Source: a bacterium
GTDB lineage: Bacteria > Elusimicrobiota > Elusimicrobia > Elusimicrobiales > UBA9959
NCBI GenBank assembly: GCA_021845705.1
Contig: JAJZVJ010000155.1
Span: 1 to 6,341, forward strand
Direction: 5' to 3'
Length of the DNA: 6,341 bases
Of the stretch, positions 1 through 5,439 are shown piece by piece. The translations under genes were made by a program, and so were the position numbers. Below the pieces are notes generated by a model. The model saw only the letters and a program-made list of their open reading frames with translations, ran no database searches and was not told the origin of the DNA. How positions within the stretch are numbered: position 1 is the stretch's first letter; each line of letters starts with the position of its first letter.

Positions 1-79
1 CCCCGCCATAAATTCCCGAGGCGGGGGGAAACCACGCAAGGGTTTCCATCTTCCAGGGTGCGCCGGGTAAAACCCCGGC
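1..79 (-). other. Operon 3' end with three inverted repeats; terminator not resolved
   Basis: The 100 nt after the peptidase stop codon hold no gene. Three inverted repeats are present: GCCGGG/CCCGGC at 62-67 and 74-79 (6-nt loop), GGAAACC/GGTTTCC at 27-33 and 41-47 (7-nt loop), and CCCCGCC/GGCGGGG at 1-7 and 20-26 (12-nt loop, possibly extending outside the window). Neither of the first two is followed by a T run on the minus strand. The third runs into the window edge, so a rho-independent terminator there can be neither confirmed nor excluded. Confidence 0.4.
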
Positions 80-100
80 CAGCACCCCGGCCGCGCGGGC

Positions 101-1252
101 CTACTTCAGCAGCCCGGCGATATTGCGGCCCAGCGCCAGCAGCAGCGCCGCCCCCGCGAAGATCCACAGCGAGAAAGGCCGCCCCTTCACCACCTCCACC
201 TTCGGGTCCGGCGCCGCCAGTTTCTTAAGCCACCCCTTAACCGCGGCCGTCTGTTCTTCCGTAAGCCCGTCCTTAAAACAATCGTCGAACAGCCCGTTAA
301 AAACGGGGTTGGACTTGAACTCCCGCGCGGCCTTCGAAGAAAGCACCGCGCCCGGCTCAAGCTCGGCCGCGGTCAGGTAAACGGTATCCTTTTTCTCCAT
401 CAGGAATTCCAGCATGAACCGCCCGAAGAAAAGCAGCAGGCTGAACTTGACCACGTTGCTCCCCGCCATGACCAGCAGCCCCAGCAGGCGCGGCCGGAAC
501 AGGAAAAAGCCCATAAAAAAATAAAGCAGGTAACTGGCGGCGCTGATATAGACCCAGCGCTTGCTGCGGAAAACGTTCCCTATCTTGTCCCACAATATGA
601 ACATGAAGAAAAAAAGTATGTCGGCGCGGGAAAAGAACCGGCTGATGAACCCGCGCGCCTCGAGGGACATCACCTGCTGCAGGAGGAAGAGGAACCCCAT
701 GTTCAGCGCCAGGGCCGCCGCCGCGAACCAGTTGCCGCCGCCGCCCAGCTCCGAGAGGCGCTTGCGCATATCGCTCCACATCTCGCTGAAGAAATCCGAA
801 GGGGAGGCGGAAGAAAAGCCGGAAGCGATATGGCTGCCCACGGCCCAGAACGACGCCGCGACGAAGATGTTTATAAGGAGGCTCAGGAAAAGATACCCGG
901 GAAAGCTCTTGATGTACGGGTTGGCCAGCGGCAGGGCTGCCGAGACCAGTATGAAGAACTTGGCGTCCCCGGCCGGCCAGATCTCGGCGTACCAGAGTAT
1001 CACCCCGGCCAGCGCGGACCAGAAAAAATGCAGGCAGAAAAACCCGTAAAAGCTTAGATTAAGATAGCTCTGGGTCCTGCCCGTATACCCAAGCCAGGTA
1101 TAGAACCCGAAGACGGCCAGGCCCGCGGCCAGGATCTTAAAGCCGTTCTTTATGCTCAGGTTCGTGATCTTGCGCGTGGCCAGGTCCCGGCTCACCACCG
1201 AGACGGCCCAGGCCGTAAAGGCCGCGAGGAAAAGCAGGGACATACTCTTCAT
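101..1252 (-). CDS. A24 prepilin-peptidase-like membrane aspartic protease
   Basis: This 383-residue protein has about ten predicted membrane segments (near 4-21, 38-57, 66-88, 97-114, 117-138, 173-194, 210-226, 232-252, 256-284, 359-382). Asp23, in SRDLATRKITN, and Asp96, in PAGDAKFF, occupy the positions of the two catalytic aspartates of type IV prepilin peptidases. The usual GxGD is PAGD here. There is no zinc-binding cytoplasmic Cys domain or N-methylation loop as in PilD, so it is closer to TadV/CpaA or archaeal enzymes. After a Gly-rich linker (170-173) come further helices, then a soluble part with LTAAELEPGAVLSS, GLTEEQTAAVKGWLKKL and VKGRPFSLWIFAGALL-type sequence. That order resembles the archaeal A24 type II C-terminal domain. 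It ends the operon, and its ATG overlaps the previous stop (ATGA). A second ATG three codons in is also possible. The likely role is cleaving leaders of exported or pilin-like proteins at the inner face of the membrane; the substrate is unknown. Confidence 0.75.
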   Translation of the reverse strand: MKSMSLLFLAAFTAWAVSVVSRDLATRKITNLSIKNGFKILAAGLAVFGFYTWLGYTGRTQSYLNLSFYGFFCLHFFWSALAGVILWYAEIWPAGDAKFFILVSAALPLANPYIKSFPGYLFLSLLINIFVAASFWAVGSHIASGFSSASPSDFFSEMWSDMRKRLSELGGGGNWFAAAALALNMGFLFLLQQVMSLEARGFISRFFSRADILFFFMFILWDKIGNVFRSKRWVYISAASYLLYFFMGFFLFRPRLLGLLVMAGSNVVKFSLLLFFGRFMLEFLMEKKDTVYLTAAELEPGAVLSSKAAREFKSNPVFNGLFDDCFKDGLTEEQTAAVKGWLKKLAAPDPKVEVVKGRPFSLWIFAGAALLLALGRNIAGLLK

Positions 1253-2145
1253 CTTTTAACAGGCCTCAGCTCGGGATCCCCGAAGTGCTTCATATATTCC
1301 AGCATAAGCCCCGCGCATTTCCGCCTAAGGCGGCAGCGCCCGCACTTCCCCGCGGGATAGCAGCGGTCTTCGGGCGGCTGGGTGATCCAGCACAGCGCCC
1401 TGAGCTCCTTGCGCACCAGGCAGAGCGGGAAATGATAAAGCCGGAAATCGCCGAACCGCTTTATAAGCGGCAGGCAGGCGGCGAGCGCGGCCGCCGATTC
1501 CGACAATTTCAGCCGCAGCCCGCGGTGGTTGGCCAGCGACATTCCCTCTATCTCGTAATGTATGACCGTAACCCGGTAGGCCGAAGTGTCCGGGAAATTC
1601 CCCAGCAGGAACTCCAGCGTTTTACGCAGCACCGCGATATTTTTTTTATGCAGAATGACACGCACTTCCACCCCCGGCGCTCCGGGAATGGAGAGCAGGC
1701 TGCGTATACCTTCGAGCGTCTGCGCGAAGCTGCCTTTCACCCCCGAGACCGCGTCGTGTACCCGCGGCGAGGGCCCGTGCAGGGCTATGGCCGTGGAGAA
1801 CGGCGGCTTGGCCACGGCGCAGAACCTGGCGGCGAACCTCGCGTCCGCGAAACGGCGGCCGTTGGAAAGCAGCGTTATAGGAACCCCGGGGAGACGCAGC
1901 CGGAAATAGGAAAGCAGCTTGAAAAAATCGGGGTGCAGGGTCGGTTCGCCGCCGGTCAGGCTGACGAACTCGGCGCGGGCGGCGTTCTTGAGGTAGACCG
2001 GCCCCAGCCCCTTGCGGTAGCGCTCAAGCTTTACTATCTGTTCCTTAAGGCCGTACTGCGCCCCGCGCTGCCGCGCGAACACGGGCAGGTTGGTGCACAT
2101 CACGCATTTATTATTGCACTTGTTCCAAAAAGGGATATCGGGCAT
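1249..2145 (-). CDS. hxsC: HxsC-like radical SAM protein
   Basis: This is a 298-residue protein with the CX3CX2C motif at Cys10, Cys14 and Cys17 (CNNKCVMC) and LTGGEPTLHPD at 63-73. Several blocks agree with what I recall of HxsC: LLSNGRRFAD (92-101), VHDAVSGVKGSF (129-140), VEVRVILHKKN (159-169), then NFPDTSAYRVTVIHYEIEGM (183-202) with a following N206, and FPLCLV (239-244). The C-terminus has Cys252, Cys262, Cys268, Cys271 and Cys277 (KCGRCRLRRKCAG), probably auxiliary-cluster ligands. The protein is shorter than the roughly 370 residues usual for HxsC. The radical SAM core starts almost at residue 1, so an N-terminal domain appears to be missing. The start is firm: an in-frame TAA directly precedes the ATG, and AAGG lies 9 nt upstream. 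The stop overlaps the peptidase start (ATGA). The radical SAM assignment is strong; the HxsC label is moderate and could instead be a sister family. Confidence 0.8.
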   Translation of the reverse strand: MPDIPFWNKCNNKCVMCTNLPVFARQRGAQYGLKEQIVKLERYRKGLGPVYLKNAARAEFVSLTGGEPTLHPDFFKLLSYFRLRLPGVPITLLSNGRRFADARFAARFCAVAKPPFSTAIALHGPSPRVHDAVSGVKGSFAQTLEGIRSLLSIPGAPGVEVRVILHKKNIAVLRKTLEFLLGNFPDTSAYRVTVIHYEIEGMSLANHRGLRLKLSESAAALAACLPLIKRFGDFRLYHFPLCLVRKELRALCWITQPPEDRCYPAGKCGRCRLRRKCAGLMLEYMKHFGDPELRPVKR

Positions 2146-2158
2146 TTATCTTTACCTT

Positions 2159-2189
2159 CGGTGAAAACGGAGAGGGCCGCGGCTCACCG
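2159..2189 (-). repeat. Inverted repeat in the leader of the hxsC-like gene
   Basis: In the only substantial gap within the gene cluster downstream of the head gene (2146-2221), the minus strand carries CGGTGA (2184-2189) and TCACCG (2159-2164), separated by 19 nt. The second arm ends directly before the AAGG ribosome-binding site of the hxsC-like gene. A hairpin there could tune translation or mark an mRNA processing site. A 6-bp stem with a long loop is weak, and it may be chance in GC-rich sequence. Confidence 0.3.
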
Positions 2190-2221
2190 GGCGCAAGCGA
2201 AGAGAGAACGGGCTATCGATA

Positions 2222-3181
2222 TCACTTCTTTTTCCGGCCCGCGGCGGGCGCCTTGCGGCGCGGCGCTTTGACCGCGGCTTTACCGCCTCCGGCTAAAGGC
2301 CTGAACTCATCCCAGCCGTAAAGTTCCGGGTATTCCTTCCACGGCCCCTCGCACAGGCTGAAGCGGCGGCAGGCGCGGCACTCCGCCCTTTTGACTTTCC
2401 CTATATCCCGCCGGTAATCGCCGTAGCTCTCGATATAAAAATCCGCGTCGGAGACGGGGCCCTCGGGGATAACGCGCTCCGCCACGCAGTCCTCGTAGCC
2501 CTCCATAAGGCAGTACGGTATGGCCTCGGTATAGCAGGCTACGCCGTTCTTAATGCCCGCGTCCAGGGCGCGGTACAGGTAAGGCAGCACGTCGCTTTTC
2601 CTGGGGGTCAGTTTTTTCCGGTTCTCCCAGGCCGAGCCGACCAGGTGCACAAAAGCGAACTGGAACTGGTTGACGTCCAGCTTTACCAGCAGCCTGGCCA
2701 GGTCCGGCAGGTCCCGGTAGTTCACCGAGGTGACGACCGAATTGGTCAGCACGTACATCCCGAGCTTTTTGCAGTTAAGTATGCCGCTGACCACTTCCTT
2801 AAAACTGCCGGGGGCGCGGGTCAGCCTCTCGTGGATCTCCGGGACGGAGCCATGCAGCGACGGCCCCATCTCGGTGACCCCGGCTTTTTTAAGTTCAAGG
2901 CAGTAATCGTAATAGGCGAAGCGGCGCCCGTTGGTCTGCACCTGCACGCTTTTATACCCCATGGCTCTCGCGGCCCGGACCGCGGCGGGAAGGTCGGGGT
3001 GAAGGGTGGGTTCCCCGCCGGTAAAGACCGCGCCGGTGACGCCCTGCTTTTTAGCCCGGGCGAGGTCCGCTTCTATCTGCTTCAGGCTTTTCCTGCCGGC
3101 GCGGGCGCGCTTGCCGCCCTGCGCGCAGAAATCGCACAGGTTATTGCAGTCAAAACCTATCTTGATATCTATGCGTTTCAC
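2222..3181 (-). CDS. Radical SAM protein with C-terminal auxiliary-cluster cysteines
   Basis: The protein has 319 residues and starts at GTG, 4 nt after the stop of the preceding gene. Its own ribosome-binding site is weak, so translational coupling is likely. Cys12, Cys16 and Cys19 (CNNLCDFC) form CX3CX2C, and FTGGEPTLHPD (53-63) is the SAM-binding motif. TNGRRF (83-88) and SLHGSVPEIHERLT (108-121) are typical later core motifs. Further cysteines at 216, 224 (EAIPYCLMEGYEDC) and 232, and then 268, 271 and 277 (CRACRRFSLCEG), could bind one or more extra Fe-S clusters. The protein closes with a Y...YG..EFRPL block and a Lys/Arg/Ala tail (299-319). It resembles peptide-modifying radical SAM enzymes more than cofactor-biosynthesis ones, but I do not recognise a named subfamily. 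It shares its C-terminal motif order with the next gene product. It is an extra enzyme relative to the standard HxsB/HxsC pair. Confidence 0.85.
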   Translation of the reverse strand: MKRIDIKIGFDCNNLCDFCAQGGKRARAGRKSLKQIEADLARAKKQGVTGAVFTGGEPTLHPDLPAAVRAARAMGYKSVQVQTNGRRFAYYDYCLELKKAGVTEMGPSLHGSVPEIHERLTRAPGSFKEVVSGILNCKKLGMYVLTNSVVTSVNYRDLPDLARLLVKLDVNQFQFAFVHLVGSAWENRKKLTPRKSDVLPYLYRALDAGIKNGVACYTEAIPYCLMEGYEDCVAERVIPEGPVSDADFYIESYGDYRRDIGKVKRAECRACRRFSLCEGPWKEYPELYGWDEFRPLAGGGKAAVKAPRRKAPAAGRKKK

Positions 3182-3185
3182 TTGG

Positions 3186-3509
3186 TCACTGCCGGGTGCG
3201 GCGCGCGGTGCCGGCCCGCTTGGCGGGCTTGCCGCCGGCCGCCGAGAGAAGGGCCTTAGTGCCGATGATGGAGGCTATCCTGGAATTCCTGCGCCACAGG
3301 TCTATCCTGCACTGCTGGTTCAGCGCTTCGTTGGCGAACTCCCCGGCGGCGTGTTCCGGGCCGGAGACTTCGGCGTTCAGCCCGCCGGGCGCGGGCGCCA
3401 GGACCGCCCTGCCGCGGCTTTCGAAGACCGCGGCCGCCAGCTTCACCGCCTCGGCGGAGTAGACCTTGCCGCTGAAAAAAAGAGTTTCCGTGTTCTTAGC
3501 AGGTTTCAT
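3186..3509 (-). CDS. Second, short HxsD-like protein
   Basis: This is a 107-residue protein whose ATG overlaps the hxsB-like stop codon (ATGA). By itself it looks hypothetical, but it lines up with the HxsD-like protein upstream. YSAEAVKLAAAVFESRGRAVL parallels SPEAVRYAAYAVSGAAYVFL. A short Gly-containing strand pair (APGGLNAEVSG) follows. FANEALNQQCRIDLWRRNS then parallels FLRELEDEKLRERISSANT, and IASIIGTKALL parallels LREFLLLKGLN. The order, spacing and overall length match the HxsD fold plan, but the LRE signature is changed to CRID, so it is a diverged copy. It ends in a basic tail (GGKPAKRAGTARRTRQ). Its place between the HxsB-like enzyme and another radical SAM gene suggests that each HxsD-like protein serves a different radical SAM enzyme. 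That pairing is inference. Homology is judged by eye, and a profile comparison would decide it. Confidence 0.72.
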   Translation of the reverse strand: MKPAKNTETLFFSGKVYSAEAVKLAAAVFESRGRAVLAPAPGGLNAEVSGPEHAAGEFANEALNQQCRIDLWRRNSRIASIIGTKALLSAAGGKPAKRAGTARRTRQ

Positions 3510-4969
3510 TTTGCCACCCAGCCTTTCAATATCGCGGCGAGCGCAGGTTTCTTAAGCAGCCCGAAAAGCGTGTCAAAAAGGGCCATGGAAAGCGCGCAGC
3601 GCGCGTTGGAGGGCATTTCGCCCCATAAAGAGCCCTGTGTCTCGTAGTTATACACCGGGCAGACGCCGCAATAAGGTTTATAAGCGCAGCGCGAGCACTG
3701 CGGCTGGGCGTCCAGGCTGGAAGCCGCGGCGCAGGCGCGCGACGCCGGGGACAGGATGACGTCGCGGTAGGAGTCCCGCATAACGTTCCCTATCTTGAAA
3801 AGGTCGTCGCCCAGCCAGCCCACCATGCGGCCTTCGTCGCAGGTGTAAAGGTCCCCGTTATAGTTGTACGCCACCTGGCCTATGGCGGCCCCGCAGGGGC
3901 AGCGCATGTCCAGGTAACCCGGGTCGCCGCCGTTCACTATCTTCTCCAGCATCACCACGGCGTTGCGCTCCCGTATGGTCTTCCCGGCGGCGTTGAGCTT
4001 TAAAATATAATCCAGACTGTCGCTGTAGAACCGCGCGAACTCGGCCGCCGAATACCCTATCTGCGGCCAGAGCTTTTTTGCGTAGCCTATCGGGGCCAGC
4101 GGCCGCACAAAGATATCGGTAAGCCCGCGGCGCACGTACTCGTCCACTATCTCTTTTTCGCGGCCCAGCGAATATTTGGAAACGGTCAGCAGCGCGCTTG
4201 GATTAAAGATCCTGTATTCCGCCACCTGCGCAGCCGCGCGCGCGGTGAAGTACTTAAGCCAGCGCACCGTCTGCGCGTGGGAATTGCCGCCGGTGAAGAT
4301 CCTGTTCCTGTTATGCAGGTCGGCGGGACCGTCGAGCGAGGTGCAGATGGAAACCTCGTTCTCAAGCAGGAAAGAAGCCTTTTCCTCCGTCATAAGGCTG
4401 AAGTTGGAGACCAGCGCCAGGCGCACCTCGCGGTTCAGCTCTTTGCCGCGGCGGCGGGCGTAAAGGACGGCGTCTTTCAGCACGCTCCAGTTAAGCAGCG
4501 GCTCCCCGCCCTGGAATTCTATAGTTACTCCGGGGTTGGTGCTCTTGAGCGCGAAGTCCACGCTTTTGCGCGCCACGGCCCGGCTCATATCCGCGCCCCC
4601 GCCGCGCTCGCCCACGGCCGAAGACTGGCAGTACAGGCATTTATGGTTGCAGCGCAGGGTCAGCACCAGTATATGCAGGCCGGGGCCGGAACTTAAAAAA
4701 GCGTTCTTTTTGGAGCAGGCGGCCGCGTAGCCCTCGAAATCCGTCATCTCGCGCACGAAGCCCTTGCCGGCCAGTTCCCTGTAAAGCGGCTCGCCGGAGC
4801 CCAGGCCCCCGGAGGCGAAGCGGGAAAATTCCGCGGCGGTGAGGTCCGCGCTGAAGCCGGCGTCGTTGGAAATTATAACGGAACCGTCAGCCAGGCGCCT
4901 GAAGGTGAAGTGGGACAGGCCGGCGCTGCGCGGCTTAGCGGCTTTTTTTACGGCTGTTTTTGGCGTCAT
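3506..4969 (-). CDS. hxsB: HxsB-like radical SAM/SPASM peptide maturase
   Basis: This 487-residue protein matches the expected size and order for the His-Xaa-Ser system maturase HxsB. Residues 20-72 (HFTFRRLADGSVIISNDAGF...LYRELAGKGF) form the N-terminal domain that precedes the radical SAM core and may bind a precursor or HxsD. Cys107, Cys111 and Cys114 (CNHKCLYC) give the CX3CX2C motif for the SAM-cleaving [4Fe-4S] cluster. FQGGEPLL (152-159) is the SAM-binding GGE motif, and CTSLDGPADLHNRNR (209-223) is a family-typical block. The SPASM region has Cys357, Cys359, GDLYTC (372-377), then C425SRC428AYKPYC434GVC437 and Cys458, enough ligands for two auxiliary clusters. Such enzymes use a 5'-deoxyadenosyl radical to modify peptide side chains in the cytoplasm; the precise modification is not known. 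ATG is preceded by GGGAAGAAAAGT. The gene overlaps hxsD by 35 nt and the next gene by ATGA. All catalytic residues are intact. Confidence 0.88.
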   Translation of the reverse strand: MTPKTAVKKAAKPRSAGLSHFTFRRLADGSVIISNDAGFSADLTAAEFSRFASGGLGSGEPLYRELAGKGFVREMTDFEGYAAACSKKNAFLSSGPGLHILVLTLRCNHKCLYCQSSAVGERGGGADMSRAVARKSVDFALKSTNPGVTIEFQGGEPLLNWSVLKDAVLYARRRGKELNREVRLALVSNFSLMTEEKASFLLENEVSICTSLDGPADLHNRNRIFTGGNSHAQTVRWLKYFTARAAAQVAEYRIFNPSALLTVSKYSLGREKEIVDEYVRRGLTDIFVRPLAPIGYAKKLWPQIGYSAAEFARFYSDSLDYILKLNAAGKTIRERNAVVMLEKIVNGGDPGYLDMRCPCGAAIGQVAYNYNGDLYTCDEGRMVGWLGDDLFKIGNVMRDSYRDVILSPASRACAAASSLDAQPQCSRCAYKPYCGVCPVYNYETQGSLWGEMPSNARCALSMALFDTLFGLLKKPALAAILKGWVAK

Positions 4970-5411
4970 ACTTTTCTTCCCAGGTGCTGGTTATGCCAAG
5001 GGGGTCCGCCGAGGCGCTTGAGGCCTCGGCTTTTATTTCCCCCTCTATCTGGGATATAAGGTCGTTAAGCTCTTTTTCCTGCTGCGGGGTAAGGCCGGAA
5101 TCGTCCTGGACCGGCGCCTTGGGCTGGTAGTTAAGCCCTTTGAGCAGAAGGAATTCCCGCAACTCGGTGTTCGCGGAAGAAATACGTTCGCGAAGTTTCT
5201 CATCTTCCAGTTCCCGCAGGAAGCGGCGCGGCAGCGCGCCGGAAGCCCCTGGCTTCGGCTCCAGTTCCACGCGCAGTTTGCCGCCGGGGCGCGGGCCTAG
5301 GAATACGTAAGCCGCGCCGCTCACCGCGTAGGCGGCATAACGCACGGCCTCGGGCGAGCAGTCTTTAAGCGGCAGGTCTATGGATGTCTTACTGCTCTTA
5401 AGTCTCTTCAA
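4935..5411 (-). CDS. hxsD: HxsD-like protein (His-Xaa-Ser system), with C-terminal extension
   Basis: The protein has 158 residues if translation starts at the TTG at 5409-5411. I chose this start because AAGGAG lies exactly 6 nt upstream. The only in-frame ATG (5493-5495) would sit inside the upstream gene and has no such site. Residues 10-93 match my recollection of the HxsD family: SPEAVRYAAYAVSGAAYVFL, then a strand pair (KLRVELEPKPG), then FLRELEDEKLRERIS and ELREFLLLKGL, the family's hallmark F.ELxDxxLRE block. HxsD is a small partner protein in the predicted Hxs radical-SAM system, and its biochemical role is not established. The usual family length is about 100 residues. Here a further stretch of about 65 residues follows, with a Pro-rich linker, a probable charged helix (TPQQEKELNDLISQIEGEIK, about 107-126) and a basic tail (KNSRKKSR). 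The last 35 nt overlap the start of the hxsB-like gene, suggesting coupled translation. Family assignment is from pattern memory, not a search. Confidence 0.82.
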   Translation of the reverse strand: MKRLKSSKTSIDLPLKDCSPEAVRYAAYAVSGAAYVFLGPRPGGKLRVELEPKPGASGALPRRFLRELEDEKLRERISSANTELREFLLLKGLNYQPKAPVQDDSGLTPQQEKELNDLISQIEGEIKAEASSASADPLGITSTWEEKYDAKNSRKKSR

Positions 5412-5417
5412 GATTCT

Positions 5418-5423
5418 CTCCTT
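5418..5423 (-). promoter_or_regulatory. Ribosome-binding site AAGGAG that fixes the TTG start of hxsD
   Basis: AAGGAG is followed by the 6-nt spacer AGAATC and then TTG (5409-5411). It is the strongest Shine-Dalgarno match I found at any start in the window, and it lies in the 28-nt gap after the first gene's TGA stop. It decides the start of the hxsD-like gene in favour of TTG. Confidence 0.75.
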
Positions 5424-5439
5424 AAGCGGATTCAGGCGG

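Noticed and set aside
62..79. GC hairpin GCCGGG/CCCGGC as a rho-independent terminator
   Set aside because: No T run follows it on the minus strand, so it is recorded only as an inverted repeat.
357..779. Minus-strand 140-codon frame inside the peptidase-like gene
   Set aside because: It lies in another frame of a gene with clear membrane helices and catalytic motifs, and its composition is that of a shadow frame.
1285..2271. Long plus-strand open frame of 328 codons opposite the hxsC-like gene
   Set aside because: It is antisense to a gene with intact radical SAM motifs. Its translation is rich in Arg, Gly, Pro and Ala with no domain, as expected for a mirror frame in GC-rich DNA.
2645..3647. 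Plus-strand open frames opposite the radical SAM and second HxsD-like genes
   Set aside because: They overlap well-supported minus-strand genes, show no recognisable motifs, and are low-complexity Arg/Pro/Gly/Ala translations.
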